From: Swaminathania salitolerans
GTDB lineage: Bacteria; Pseudomonadota; Alphaproteobacteria; Acetobacterales; Acetobacteraceae
Length of the DNA: 64,000 nucleotides
Assembly (NCBI RefSeq): GCF_007988945.1
Contig: NZ_BJVC01000001.1
Location: 496,001-560,000, forward strand
Direction of reading: 5' to 3'
A program made the translations under genes and the position numbers. The notes beneath the pieces are model-generated. The model had not been told where the DNA came from. It ran no database searches and was given only the letters and a program-made list of their open reading frames with translations. Below, piece by piece: positions 18,921-28,006 of the stretch. The stretch's first letter is position 1. Every line of letters starts with the position of its first letter.

Positions 18921-20180
18921 TCAGGTCCGGGGGCGCAGAAGGAGGTGATGCTTCTTCCCGGAGGAGAGCTTGAGCGCTCCCTCCACGAGATCCCCGGTGC
19001 CGATCAGTCGGTTCTCGTCGGAGATCGGGCGATCGTTGAGCCGCGCACCCCCGCCACGGATGAGGCGACGTGCCTCCCCGTTGCTCGCGACCAGCCCGGC
19101 CTCTGCGAAGAGACGGAAGGCAGGTATGCCCTCGTTCAGCAGGGCGGCAGGGATCTCCCGGGAGGGAAGATCGGCGGTCAGCGTCCCGGTCTCGAAAGCC
19201 TGACGGGCGGTCTCGGCTGCCGCCTCCGCGGCCTCGCGTCCATGGCAGATCGCCGTTGCTTCGGTCGCGAGTATCTTTTTCGCCTCGTTGATCTCCGCTC
19301 CCTGCAATGCGCCGAGGCGCGTGCATTCCTCGACAGGAAGATCGGTGAAGAATCTGAGGAACCGACCGACATCGTCATCCTCGGTATTGCGCCAGAACTG
19401 CCAGTATTCGAAGACGGGCAGCTTCGCCGCATTGACCCAGGTCGCACCCTTGGCCGATTTGCCCATCTTGGCGCCCGACGACGTCGTGACGAGGGGCGTG
19501 GTAAGGCCGAAGACCTGTCTTGCATCCGTGCGTCTGACCAGATCGATTCCTGCGACGATATTGCCCCACTGGTCCGATCCGCCCATCTGGAGCACGGCGC
19601 CATGACGACGGTTCAGTTCCCGGAAATCGTAGGACTGGAGAATGGAGTAGTTGAACTCCAGAAAGGTCAGGCCCTGCTCCCGTTCGAGGCGTTGCTTGAC
19701 GCTCTCGAAGGAGAGCATGCGGCTGATCGAGAAATGCACCCCGACATCCTGCAGCAGCTCGATATAGGAGAGCCGGTCCAGCCAGTCGGCATTATTGACC
19801 AGCATCGCGCCGGAATTGCTGCTCTCGAAGTCCAGGAACTGCCTGAGGCTGGACTCGATGCCGACGAGATTGGCGGCGAGTCTTTCGGGGCTCATCAGGG
19901 CACGCGCCTCGTCCCTGAACGACGGATCGCCGATCTTTGCCGTGCCTCCGCCCATCAGGGCTATGGGACGATGACCGTGGCGCTGCATCAGGCGCAGCAT
20001 CATGATGGCGAGCGCATTGCCCACATGCAGCGAATCCGCGGTGGGATCGAAGCCGATATATCCGGTGACAGGACCGGCGCACATGGCGGCGTCGAGAGAC
20101 GCCAGATCCGTGCACTGGAAAATATAGCCGCGTGCCTCAGCCTCTCGCAGGAAAGGACTTTTCAGCGCGTGCTCTGCCAT
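18921..20180 (-). CDS. tyrS: Tyrosyl-tRNA synthetase
   Basis: A 419-residue class I aminoacyl-tRNA synthetase charging tRNA-Tyr. The HIGH-like motif is SLHVGNALA near residues 50-58, the specificity stretch GGSDQWGNIV near 201-210, and the second signature KMGKSAKG near 241-248. A C-terminal S4 RNA-binding domain (IPAFRLFAEAGLVASNGEARRLIRGGG cut here for length at RLIRGGG) completes it. Length and domain order are standard. It is monocistronic by appearance, with 426 bases of non-coding sequence upstream. Confidence 0.97.
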   Translation of the reverse strand: MAEHALKSPFLREAEARGYIFQCTDLASLDAAMCAGPVTGYIGFDPTADSLHVGNALAIMMLRLMQRHGHRPIALMGGGTAKIGDPSFRDEARALMSPERLAANLVGIESSLRQFLDFESSNSGAMLVNNADWLDRLSYIELLQDVGVHFSISRMLSFESVKQRLEREQGLTFLEFNYSILQSYDFRELNRRHGAVLQMGGSDQWGNIVAGIDLVRRTDARQVFGLTTPLVTTSSGAKMGKSAKGATWVNAAKLPVFEYWQFWRNTEDDDVGRFLRFFTDLPVEECTRLGALQGAEINEAKKILATEATAICHGREAAEAAAETARQAFETGTLTADLPSREIPAALLNEGIPAFRLFAEAGLVASNGEARRLIRGGGARLNDRPISDENRLIGTGDLVEGALKLSSGKKHHLLLRPRT

Positions 20181-20606
20181 GTCGGGTCATCCACTCGGTT
20201 ACGGGTCGGCTCCTGTTCCGCGCCGGTCGATCAGGGTGATCCTGATCCGTAGGCGGTCCTGTCGCGCGACGGATTGGTTTTTCGGGGCGGTATCACGCCT
20301 GATCGCGTGCCCCGCTGCGGCACCGGAACGCATCCGGTGCCCGGGGTGCTAGCACGAAAAGCGGGGCTTGCCGAATACCCCGTTCGTTCTGTCCTGTCCT
20401 GCAGGACGCGGGCGGTCCGGACGGGACCGGTCCGATCGGGCATATCCGGGGTTGTGTATGGAACGGTCGCCCATTTCGTGCGGGCTGGCCGGGCCGGGCC
20501 GGGCTGGTCGGGTTGGCTGAGCTGCGTGACCCGGGTTCACGGACCGGGGCTGACCGATCGGGGCTGACGGCACCCGGTGCGGATGCACGTCAGCCCCCTG
20601 ACTCGT
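20181..20606. other. GC-rich intergenic region with inverted and direct repeats
   Basis: This 426-base gap lies upstream of tyrS (minus) and downstream of the alpha/beta hydrolase (minus). It contains a perfect hairpin GCACCGGA-ACGCA-TCCGGTGC at 20320-20340, a run of GGGCCGGGCCGGGCTGG-type near-repeats around 20488-20517, and two copies of CGGGGCTGAC near 20546 and 20560. I see no convincing gene. It probably holds the hydrolase terminator and the tyrS promoter. No T-box-like element was recognised. Confidence 0.5.
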
Positions 20607-21272
20607 TCAGTCTGCGGCGAGCGCCAGCGTGCGTCGGCTGCGCATCGTGGTTACGTGATCTTCCAGCGCCGCGGCGACCTTCTCGGCCTCGCTGGCGAAG
20701 ATGTGATTCGCTCCATCGAAAATGCGATAATCGACTTCGACGTTCTTCTGCGTGTTCAGCTTGTCGACAAGCTTCCGGATGCCGGGCTCCGGTGCCATGT
20801 CGTCCTTCTCACCTGCGATCATCAGGCCGCCGCAGGGGCAAGGCGCGAGAAAGCCGAAATCATAGTCGTTCGCCGGTGGGGCGACGCTGATCCAGCCGCT
20901 GATCTCGGGGCGACGCATGAGAAGCTGCATACCCACGAACGCACCGAAGGAGTAGCCTCCGATCCAGAGTTCGTTCGAGTTCGGGTTGACCATCTGCATC
21001 CAGTCGAGCGCTGCCGCCGCATCGGAAATCTCGCCGATACCGCCATCGTAGCGGCCCTGCGAGCGACCGACGCCACGCGAGTTGTAGCGCATGACCGAGA
21101 AACCCATTTTCTCGAAGGACCGGTACATCGTGTAGGTGATGCGGTTATTCATGGTTCCGCCATGGAGCGGATGCGGATGCAGAACCAGAGCGAGCGGCGC
21201 ATTGGGCTCGTCAGAGTGGTGGTAACGACCCTCCAGCCGACCGTCGGGGCCGGCGAACATGACTTCTGGCAT
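20607..21272 (-). CDS. Alpha/beta hydrolase
   Basis: A 221-residue alpha/beta hydrolase of the small alphaproteobacterial type related to dienelactone hydrolases and acyl-CoA-thioesterase-like proteins. The oxyanion region is LVLHPHPLHGGTMNNR, the nucleophile elbow is GGYSFGA (Ser about 109), an acid is plausible in GEKDDM, and the His is in DGANHIF. It is cytosolic, with no signal peptide. Substrate unknown. The start ATG 21272 is preceded by sequence with no strong Shine-Dalgarno motif. Confidence 0.82.
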   Translation of the reverse strand: MPEVMFAGPDGRLEGRYHHSDEPNAPLALVLHPHPLHGGTMNNRITYTMYRSFEKMGFSVMRYNSRGVGRSQGRYDGGIGEISDAAAALDWMQMVNPNSNELWIGGYSFGAFVGMQLLMRRPEISGWISVAPPANDYDFGFLAPCPCGGLMIAGEKDDMAPEPGIRKLVDKLNTQKNVEVDYRIFDGANHIFASEAEKVAAALEDHVTTMRSRRTLALAAD

Positions 21273-21743
21273 TAAAATGCTTCCGAATTTTGATCCCGCG
21301 GGAAAAGCGCAGCGGGAGAGGTGTTTTTGTTACGGATGAATGAGACTGCCCGAAACCGGATAGAGCCGGGGTGTCGTCGTCAATCGGCCGGAAAATGGCT
21401 GATCCCGATACGGGCAGATCATGACGAACGATATGGAAGGCGTCAGCCGTAGTTCACCGGAAGGGTGGCAGGTCGCGTGTGAAAACCACGAAGGGAATCT
21501 GCAGGCGTCAAAACGCGCATGGACGAGCTCCTCAACGGTGAGAGGATATCGGGTGGATATCCCCCTGACGCAGCATGGGCATTCGGGTGTGCGGAACACG
21601 CCCTTATGGCCACCACGCCATCATGGCCGCAGTGTATAACGATGACGAAGGGGTAAATTCCACAGAAATCGTCAGAAAGGCGCCAATTCCCGGTCCGTTG
21701 CTTTTGACTTGCGTCTTGCGGGTACAATTCGATCTATAGACGC
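21273..21743. other. Intergenic region, divergent promoters
   Basis: A 471-base gap between the minus-strand hydrolase and the plus-strand cysteine desulfurase operon. It contains an inverted repeat TCCCGC/GCGGGA at 21294-21317 in the hydrolase leader and a GGATATC duplication near 21543-21561. Before the first desulfurase, TTGCTT and TACAAT (spacing 19) or TTGACT are candidate promoter elements around 21699-21729; spacing is not ideal, so this is tentative. Short open frames here do not look like real proteins. Confidence 0.4.
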
Positions 21744-22832
21744 ATGACCGTCTATCTCGATGCCAACGCAACGGAATGCCTCCGACCTTCCGCCATGACT
21801 GCCATGCTCGACGCGCTGCGATGCGAGGGGAACCCCTCCTCCGTGCATGGGCCGGGAAGGAAGGCGCGCGCACTCCTCGAAGCCGCGCGCAGCCAGATCG
21901 GCAGTCTCTGGGGCATGGGGCCGGAGCAGGTCGTTTTCACCTCCGGCGGCACGGAGGCCAATGCGCTTGCCATTCATGCCTTCGGTCAGGGCAGACGGGT
22001 CCTCGTCGGGGCGACGGAACACGACGCGGTACGCATGGCGTCGTCTCATGCCGAGATCGTGCCCGTGCGGGGCGACGGACAGCTTTGCCTCGACGCGCTG
22101 GACCGCATGCTGGGTTCGGGAGGGCCCGCGCTCGTCTGTGCCATGATCGCGAATAACGAGACCGGCATTCTTCATCCGCTCGAGGCGATACGGGATCTGT
22201 GCCTCCGTCACGGGGCGCTGCTTCATGTCGATGCGGTGCAGGGCGCCGGCCGGATCGCCCTGACTTGCGACGGCGTGACGAGCATGGCCGTGTCGGGCCA
22301 CAAGGCCGGAGGCGCGAAAGGAGCCGGGGCGCTTCTTCTGGGTGGGGAGCTTCATGTCACGCCCTTGATGCGTGGAGGCGGGCAGGAGCGCGGACGCCGC
22401 GGTGGCACACAGCCCCTTCAGATCATCGTCGGAATGGCTGCCGCTTTCCAGGATGCCTGCGCGCAGGACTGGAGGCCCGTTGCGGATCTGCGCGACCGGA
22501 TCGACGAGTTCGCGCTCTCCTGCGGGGCGCGTGTCATCGGAGACCGGCATGCGCCGCGTCTGCCGAACACCACATCCCTTTCCCTCTGGGGGGTTCCGGC
22601 CCAGACCCAGCTCATGATGCTCGATCTTGCGGGTTTTGCGGTCTCGACCGGATCCGCCTGCTCGTCCGGCAAGGTTTCCGCCTCGCATGTCCTGTCTGCC
22701 ATGGGGCTGGGCGAGGCCGCTGCACAGGCCATCCGTATCTCGCTTCCATGGAACGTGACGGAGGAACAGGTCGTGGCGTTTAAGGCGGCGTATCGCACGA
22801 TGGCCGAGCGTCTGGGGACGCGCGCCGCATGA
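21744..22832 (+). CDS. Cysteine desulfurase, NifS/IscS-like (first of tandem pair)
   Basis: A 362-residue PLP-dependent aminotransferase-fold enzyme that takes sulfur from cysteine as a persulfide. Visible features: the stacking His93 in TEHDAV, the PLP Lys187 in SGHKAGGAKG, and the persulfide Cys306 in [10 protein letters not shown]. Several positions depart from the IscS norm (TEHDAV rather than TEHKCV, GRRGGTQP rather than GLRSGT), and the protein is shorter than classical IscS, so it may be a specialised paralogue. It overlaps the next desulfurase by four bases (ATGA), implying coupled expression. Start ATG 21744 gives the family N-terminus YLDANAT. Confidence 0.92.
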   Translation: MTVYLDANATECLRPSAMTAMLDALRCEGNPSSVHGPGRKARALLEAARSQIGSLWGMGPEQVVFTSGGTEANALAIHAFGQGRRVLVGATEHDAVRMASSHAEIVPVRGDGQLCLDALDRMLGSGGPALVCAMIANNETGILHPLEAIRDLCLRHGALLHVDAVQGAGRIALTCDGVTSMAVSGHKAGGAKGAGALLLGGELHVTPLMRGGGQERGRRGGTQPLQIIVGMAAAFQDACAQDWRPVADLRDRIDEFALSCGARVIGDRHAPRLPNTTSLSLWGVPAQTQLMMLDLAGFAVSTGSACSSGKVSASHVLSAMGLGEAAAQAIRISLPWNVTEEQVVAFKAAYRTMAERLGTRAA

Positions 22833-23977
22833 TCTATCTCGACTACCAGTCGACGACCCCGTGCGATCCTGCCGTGGTCGAGGCCATGCTTCCCTTCTTT
22901 TCCGGGCAGTTCGGCAATCCCCATAGCGAGGATCATGCGCCCGGTCGTCTCGCGTCCCGTGCGATCGAGGAGGCGCGTCGGTCTGTCGCCTCCCTGATCG
23001 GGGCGTCTCCGCGCGAGATCGTTTTCACCTCCGGAGCGACGGAGGCCAATAATCTGGCGATCAAGGGAGCCGCCCGTTATCTGGCACATCAGGGAAGCGC
23101 CCGTCGGCGGATCGTGACCGTCGCGACCGAACATAAATGCGTGCTCGAATCCGTGCGCGATCTTGCCATGGAGGGATTCGAGCCTGTCATTCTGCCGGTC
23201 GGGGCGAACGGGCTGGTCGATCCCGCGGCGCTGGCGCGCGCGCTCGAGAGTCCGACGGCGCTCGTCAGCATCATGAGCGTGAATAACGAGACCGGCGTGA
23301 TCCAGGATATCGCCTCCCTGTCGCATATCGTCCGGGAGGCGGGTGCGCTGTTTCATACCGATGCCGCCCAGGCAGCGGGAAGGATCCCGCTCGATCATGA
23401 CACGGTCGATCTGATGTCGCTTTCGGCCCACAAGATTTACGGGCCGAAAGGGGTCGGGGCGCTTTATGTCCGGCATCGGCCGAGAACGCGTCTCGTCCCG
23501 CTCTTTTCGGGAGGGGGACAGGAGCGCGGGTTGCGATCGGGCACCTTGCCGACGCCGCTGGTCGCCGGGTTCGGTGTCGCCTGTGCCCTCGCCCGGGATC
23601 ATGTGCAGAGCGAAGGGGCGCGTCTCGGCCGGTTGCGGGATTGTCTGGCAGCCGGTCTCGTTTCGGGCCTGCCCGGGCTGAGGGTGAACGGTGCGGGCGC
23701 CGATCGTGTCGCGGGGGCACTCAATGTGATGCTGCCGCCCGGCCATGCGGCCCTGGATCTGATCCGCGCCATGCCCGACGTTGCCGTCTCGACCGGTTCG
23801 GCCTGCAGCTCGGCCGAAATCGCACCGTCCTATGTTCTGACGGCAATGGGGATCGACGCAAAAGACGCGGCGCGATGCTTGCGTCTCTCGGTCGGACGTT
23901 TTACGTCCGAGCCCGAAATCGTGCGGGCACTGGAGCTGTTTCTGGATGCCGCGCGCAGGATCCATTGCCCGGGGTAA
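22829..23977 (+). CDS. iscS: Cysteine desulfurase, IscS-like (second of tandem pair)
   Basis: A 382-residue cysteine desulfurase closer to classical Isc[13 protein letters not shown] at the N-terminus, His102 in [12 protein letters not shown] Lys202 in [22 protein letters not shown], and the mobile persulfide Cys326 in [10 protein letters not shown]. It feeds sulfur to Fe-S cluster assembly and, given mnmA downstream, probably to tRNA thiolation. It lacks a neighbouring iscU or iscA, so the scaffold must be encoded elsewhere. The ferredoxin gene starts 8 bases after it. Confidence 0.94.
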   Translation: MIYLDYQSTTPCDPAVVEAMLPFFSGQFGNPHSEDHAPGRLASRAIEEARRSVASLIGASPREIVFTSGATEANNLAIKGAARYLAHQGSARRRIVTVATEHKCVLESVRDLAMEGFEPVILPVGANGLVDPAALARALESPTALVSIMSVNNETGVIQDIASLSHIVREAGALFHTDAAQAAGRIPLDHDTVDLMSLSAHKIYGPKGVGALYVRHRPRTRLVPLFSGGGQERGLRSGTLPTPLVAGFGVACALARDHVQSEGARLGRLRDCLAAGLVSGLPGLRVNGAGADRVAGALNVMLPPGHAALDLIRAMPDVAVSTGSACSSAEIAPSYVLTAMGIDAKDAARCLRLSVGRFTSEPEIVRALELFLDAARRIHCPG

Positions 23978-23985
23978 CGACAGAT

Positions 23986-24300
23986 ATGCCACACATGATT
24001 TTCATCGAGCAGGACGGTTCGCGCAGGGAAGTGGACGCGCCGGTCGGGCTTTCCGTGCTCGAGATCGCGCACAAGCACGATATCGATCTCGAAGGCGCCT
24101 GCGAAGGCTCTCTCGCCTGCGCGACCTGTCATGTCGTGGTGGACCCGGAATGGGCCGGCAAGCTCTCTGCGCCGACCGATGACGAGGAAGACATGCTCGA
24201 TCTCGCCTTCGGCCTCGAAAAGACTTCCCGTCTGGGCTGCCAGATCGTTATGACGGAGGCTCTGGACGGTCTCGTCGTCCGTCTGCCCAAGTCATCCTGA
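23986..24300 (+). CDS. fdx: ISC-type 2Fe-2S ferredoxin
   Basis: A 104-residue adrenodoxin/ISC-type ferredoxin. The four cluster ligands are Cys39, Cys45 and Cys48 in [13 protein letters not shown] and Cys85 in RLGCQIVM. The acidic stretch [13 protein letters not shown] is typical of vertebrate-type and bacterial ISC ferredoxins. It supplies electrons for Fe-S cluster assembly. It starts 8 bases after the IscS-like desulfurase, and mnmA follows after 40 bases. Confidence 0.95.
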   Translation: MPHMIFIEQDGSRREVDAPVGLSVLEIAHKHDIDLEGACEGSLACATCHVVVDPEWAGKLSAPTDDEEDMLDLAFGLEKTSRLGCQIVMTEALDGLVVRLPKSS

Positions 24301-24340
24301 GGGCCGAAGCCGCCCCTGGTCATCGCAGGAAAGAGATCTC

Positions 24341-25405
24341 ATGCGTATCCTCGTTGCCATGTCGGGAGGCGTGGACAGCTCCGTAGTGGCCGCCCTTCTG
24401 AAACAGGAAGGGCATGAGGTCATCGGGGCGACATTGCAGCTTTACGATCACGGTCAGGCAGTATCGCGGGCGGGATCGTGCTGTGCCGGGCGCGACATAC
24501 TCGACGCGCGGGCCGTGGCGGACAGGCTCGACATCCCCCATTACGTCATCGATGCGGAAGAACGCTTCCGCAAGAGCGTGATCGACCGCTTTGCCGAAAG
24601 CTATGCGCGCGGCGAAACGCCGGTTCCCTGTGTCGCCTGCAATCAGGGCGTCAAGTTCACCGATCTCCTCGGCATGGCACGGGATCTCGATTGCGACGCG
24701 ATGGCGACCGGACATTACGTCCGTCGCGTCGAAGGGGAGGGACGGAGCGAGTTGCATCGTCCCGCCGATCTCTCCCGCGATCAGTCCTGGTTCCTTTTCG
24801 CCACTACGCAGGATCAGCTCGATTACCTGCGTTTTCCGCTCGGCGACATGCCGGACAAGGACGCGGTGCGCGGCCTGGCCGAAACTTTCGGCCTGGCTAT
24901 CGCTGCAAAGCCCGACAGTCAGGATATCTGTTTCGTTCCGTCGGGCAGCTATGCCGATGTGGTGGAGACGCTTCGACCCGAAACAGGCGGCGAGGGAGAG
25001 ATCGTCACCGAGGACGGGCGCGTGCTCGGCAGACATGAAGGGATTGCGCGCTACACCGTCGGACAGAGCAAGCGGCTCGGGGATATCCACACGAAGGACG
25101 GAAGGCGCCAGATCGTGAAGAGGATCGACGCCACGACCCGCCGTATCGTCGTCGGCCCGCGGGAAGGCGCAGGCCGCACCGAATTCGCCTTGCGGGATAT
25201 GAACTGGCTGACGGAGCCGGACGCCGCCGGCATGCGCTGCGAGGTCCAGATCAGGGCGCGCGAGGCGTGCCGCGCCGCCTGTGTCTATCCGGTTGCCGGG
25301 GGCGCGCGCGTGGTATTAGATGAGCCAGCCATGCCTGCACCCGGTCAGGCCTGTGTCCTGTACCAGGGCAGTCGGGTTCTGGGTGGAGGGTTCATCCTGT
25401 CCTGA
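24341..25405 (+). CDS. mnmA: tRNA-specific 2-thiouridylase MnmA
   Basis: A 354-residue enzyme that makes 2-thiouridine at U34 of tRNA-Lys, Glu and Gln using ATP and persulfide sulfur. It has the N-type ATP-pyrophosphatase loop SGGVDSS (residues 8-14), catalytic Cys100 in VACNQGVKF, and partner Cys197 in DSQDICFVPSG. The C-terminal beta-barrel is complete. AAAGAG precedes the start. Its place directly after two desulfurases and a ferredoxin suggests the sulfur donor is encoded in the same transcript. Confidence 0.96.
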   Translation: MRILVAMSGGVDSSVVAALLKQEGHEVIGATLQLYDHGQAVSRAGSCCAGRDILDARAVADRLDIPHYVIDAEERFRKSVIDRFAESYARGETPVPCVACNQGVKFTDLLGMARDLDCDAMATGHYVRRVEGEGRSELHRPADLSRDQSWFLFATTQDQLDYLRFPLGDMPDKDAVRGLAETFGLAIAAKPDSQDICFVPSGSYADVVETLRPETGGEGEIVTEDGRVLGRHEGIARYTVGQSKRLGDIHTKDGRRQIVKRIDATTRRIVVGPREGAGRTEFALRDMNWLTEPDAAGMRCEVQIRAREACRAACVYPVAGGARVVLDEPAMPAPGQACVLYQGSRVLGGGFILS

Positions 25406-25420
25406 GGGAGAGTTCCTGTC

Positions 25421-26080
25421 GTGAATCGTCTCGTCATCGGCACACGCCGTTATTCGTCCTGGTCGTTGCGTGGGTGGCTCGCCGTGAAATGCGCGGGACT
25501 GCCGGTCCGGGACGAGGTGATTGCCCTTCGTGGTGGCGGACAGACGAGCGAAATCCACGAGATCTCTCCGAACGGGCTGGTTCCCTTTCTCGAGCATGAC
25601 GGTGCGCGGGTCTGGGAAAGTCTCGCCATCTGCGAATACTGCGCCGAGCTCGCCCCCGTTCTCTGGCCGGAAGCACGGATCGCCCGCGCCCATGCCCGCA
25701 GCATCGCCGGCCAGATGCATGCCGGTTTCGGTGCGCTTCGTCAGGCGCTTCCGATGAATTTCGGGCGTGTGCCGCGCCCTCTCGAAGAAATAACGCAGGC
25801 TGTAAGCGCGGATGTCGCGGCCATCGATCGACTCTGGGTGGACACACGCGCGACGTTCGGCGCCGGAGGGGCGTTCCTGTTCGGTACGGATTTCACCTGT
25901 GCCGATATCATGTTCGCTCCCGTCGCCTCCCGGTTCACCTCCTATGCAATCGCGCTGTCTGCGGAAGCGGAAGCCTATCGTAACGCTGTCATGACGCATC
26001 CCCTGATGCTGGAATGGGCGAACCTTGCCGCTGGGGAACCGGAGTCCTGGCAGCTCGAGCGCTACGAAGCCGTCAGATAG
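25421..26080 (+). CDS. Glutathione S-transferase family protein
   Basis: A 219-residue protein with an N-terminal thioredoxin-like GST domain (RRYSSWSLRGWLA, where the Ser/Tyr region normally contacts glutathione, and SPNGLVPFLEHDG with WESLAICEYCAE) and a helical C-terminal domain. The start is a GTG at 25421 with GGGAGAG about 8 bases upstream. It begins 15 bases after mnmA and may be the last gene of that operon. Substrate unknown. Confidence 0.85.
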   Translation: MNRLVIGTRRYSSWSLRGWLAVKCAGLPVRDEVIALRGGGQTSEIHEISPNGLVPFLEHDGARVWESLAICEYCAELAPVLWPEARIARAHARSIAGQMHAGFGALRQALPMNFGRVPRPLEEITQAVSADVAAIDRLWVDTRATFGAGGAFLFGTDFTCADIMFAPVASRFTSYAIALSAEAEAYRNAVMTHPLMLEWANLAAGEPESWQLERYEAVR

Positions 26081-26326
26081 ACCAATGCCCCCGGGGAGAG
26101 GGCAGGCGCTTTCCGGCCCCGGGGTGGCAGCACCGTTGCATCCGCCCGCGCTGCCGCGACGCTCTCCCGGAAGCGTAATGGAAAATTCATCCAATTTCTG
26201 GGATTACTGGATGTCCTGCGAATAGATCGCTTCAGGAAAAGGGCCGGATTGCAAGTGTTTGCCCGGTTTGTGTCCTGAGAACTGGATTTTGCGCGCAGCG
26301 ATATGAGTATTTTCGTTCGGACGGGC

Positions 26327-26355
26327 TTGGCGGCGTTGTCTCGCAGCGGTATAAG
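26327..26355 (+). promoter_or_regulatory. Candidate sigma-70 promoter for dksA
   Basis: TTGGCG (26327-26332) and TATAAG (26350-26355) are separated by exactly 17 bases, a near-consensus sigma-70 arrangement, in the 388-base gap between the GST gene and dksA. Transcription would begin near 26362, leaving a leader of about 107 bases before the ATG. Nothing else resembling a gene is visible in this gap. Confidence 0.55.
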
Positions 26356-26468
26356 CCGCGCCAAACCGGCCATACCGTTTTGCTCGGGATACGGGTTTCA
26401 TGCCTGTCATTTCCGGTTCAGCAGGCGGAGCGGCGGGCCAAGGCGACTTGCATTGAGGACAGACCTGC

Positions 26469-26882
26469 ATGATCACGCTCCCCCCGGATTATCGGCCCTC
26501 CGAACATGAAGAGTTCATGAACCCGCTTCAGGTAGAATACTTCCGTCAGAAGCTGCTGCGTTGGCGGACGGATCTGCTCAAGGAGGCCAATCTGACCCTC
26601 GCCAGTCTTTCGGAAGGGGGGATCCATGAAGCCGATGTCACGGATCGTGCCAGTGTCGAGACGGATCGCGCGCTGGAACTGCGCACGCGCGACCGGGCAC
26701 GCAAGCTGATCGGCAAGATCAATCTGGCGCTCCAGCGTGTCGAGAACGGCTCCTACGGATATTGCGAGGAGACCGGAGAGCCGATCGGATTGAAGCGTCT
26801 CGAGGCCCGTCCGATCGCGACCATGTCCATCGAGGCGCAGGAGCGCCACGAGCGGATGGAAAAAATCCATCGCGACGACTGA
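26469..26882 (+). CDS. dksA: RNA polymerase-binding transcription factor DksA
   Basis: A 137-residue DksA that binds the RNA polymerase secondary channel with ppGpp. The coiled-coil tip has the acidic pair Asp56/Asp59 in EADVTDRAS, followed by ELRTRDRARKLIGKI. The C-terminal zinc-finger region keeps the fold (GYCEETGEPIGLKRLEARP) but only one cysteine remains (Cys99) of the four in E. coli, so zinc is probably not bound; such reduced fingers are known in alphaproteobacteria. ATG 26469 has GAGGAC upstream. An AT-rich stretch and tRNA-Thr follow. Confidence 0.93.
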   Translation: MITLPPDYRPSEHEEFMNPLQVEYFRQKLLRWRTDLLKEANLTLASLSEGGIHEADVTDRASVETDRALELRTRDRARKLIGKINLALQRVENGSYGYCEETGEPIGLKRLEARPIATMSIEAQERHERMEKIHRDD

Positions 26883-26913
26883 GGGTTTTACGAAAAAAAA
26901 GCGCTTTCGGGGC

Positions 26914-26942
26914 TTGCAGCCTTCGGGCCGAAAAGCTAGGAA
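26914..26942 (+). promoter_or_regulatory. Candidate tRNA-Thr promoter
   Basis: TTGCAG (26914-26919) and TAGGAA (26937-26942) with 17-base spacing lie just before the tRNA, putting the predicted start a few bases upstream of its 5' end. The -10 is weak. Two copies of the self-complementary octamer AAGCGCTT-like sequence flank it. Confidence 0.4.
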
Positions 26943-26952
26943 GCGCTTCGTT

Positions 26953-27027
<75 letters not shown>

Positions 27028-27120
27028 TGATTTTCCTGACAATTTGGCCCGGTATTTCTCGCGCTCCCTGAAGGCGGGGCGAAGGCGTTCGGGGACCCGC
27101 CCGATATGCTGACGCAGCAT

Positions 27121-27148
27121 GTGCGGCACCGTTTGTCCGGTGCCGCAC
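27121..27148. terminator. Strong hairpin between convergent tRNA-Thr and SDR genes
   Basis: GTGCGGCACCG (27121-27131) and CGGTGCCGCAC (27138-27148) form an 11-bp perfect stem with a 6-base loop. It lies 93 bases after the tRNA and 21 bases after the SDR stop on the other strand, so it can serve both. No T-run is present on either side. Confidence 0.5.
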
Positions 27149-27169
27149 GGATCGGAAGGCTGCGGGGGG

Positions 27170-27970
27170 TTAGAGAATACCGCCCGAGATCGGCATCGTC
27201 ACACCGGTGATGTAGCTCGCATCCTCGCTCAGAAGGAAGGCGACCGTCCCGGGGATTTCCTCGATATCGCCCAGTCGACGCATGGGCACGCCAGCGATCA
27301 TCTCCTTCTTCACCTGTTCCGGGTCGGTGGAGAAATACTGGGTGTTCGTGCTGGCCTGGAGCTCCGTCTGACGATCCCACATGAAGCCCGGACCCATGAG
27401 CGCCGGCGCGATCGCATTGACGCGGATATTATGCGGGGCGAGATCCTTGGAGGCGACCTGCGTCAGCCCGACGACCCCGAATTTCGACGAACCGTATCCG
27501 CCCATGTTCGGGGGGCCCTGAAGTCCGGCCATGCTGGCCGTGTTGACGATGCTTCCCGACCGTCGTGCGACCATGCGGCGTGAGACTGCGCGCAGAACAT
27601 GGAACGCGCCCACGAGATCGATCGACACGACGCGCTGGAAATCCTCGACGGGATAGTCGTGAATGGGCGCGAAGGCACCCTGATATCCGGCATTGTTGAA
27701 GAGATAATCGACAGGCCCGATCGCGCTTTCCGCCTTGTCGAGTTCGTTCTCGAGTGCTGCGTAATCGGTGATGTCGCATACGATCGATCCGATCGCCACG
27801 TCATCCGTATCGAATGAGGCCGCTGCCTCTTCCAGTTTCGCACGATCCAGGTCCAGCAGGATGACGTTGCTGCCCTCGCGTGCCATCCGTCGGGCGACCG
27901 CGAGGCCGATATTGCCTGCCGCGCCCGTAACGAGGGTGGTCTTTCCGGAAAACCGCCTTGTCTCGCTCAT
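27170..27970 (-). CDS. xdh: NAD-dependent xylitol dehydrogenase-like SDR
   Basis: A 266-residue short-chain dehydrogenase. The nucleotide motif is TGAAGNIG (residues 15-22), and Asp40 at the end of beta-2 favours NAD. The catalytic triad is Ser146 (NTASM), Tyr159 and Lys163 (YGSSK). From memory it closely resembles the Gluconobacter xylitol dehydrogenase, sharing FNNAGYQGAFAP, NTASMAG, GPPNM, GPGFMW and QYFSTDP, so oxidation of xylitol to D-xylulose (or the reverse) is the best guess. It follows a second SDR on the same strand by 36 bases and is probably co-transcribed with it. Confidence 0.82.
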   Translation of the reverse strand: MSETRRFSGKTTLVTGAAGNIGLAVARRMAREGSNVILLDLDRAKLEEAAASFDTDDVAIGSIVCDITDYAALENELDKAESAIGPVDYLFNNAGYQGAFAPIHDYPVEDFQRVVSIDLVGAFHVLRAVSRRMVARRSGSIVNTASMAGLQGPPNMGGYGSSKFGVVGLTQVASKDLAPHNIRVNAIAPALMGPGFMWDRQTELQASTNTQYFSTDPEQVKKEMIAGVPMRRLGDIEEIPGTVAFLLSEDASYITGVTMPISGGIL

Positions 27971-28006
27971 GATATTTCCTTTCTTTTTTCGTCTTTGCGG
28001 ACCCGA

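Noticed and set aside
20470-20600. GC-rich near-repeats as a CRISPR or satellite array
   Set aside because: Units are short, irregular and without spacers.
21330-21599. Small minus-strand gene of about 89 codons
   Set aside because: No ribosome-binding site, no recognisable family, unusual composition; likely non-coding leader sequence.
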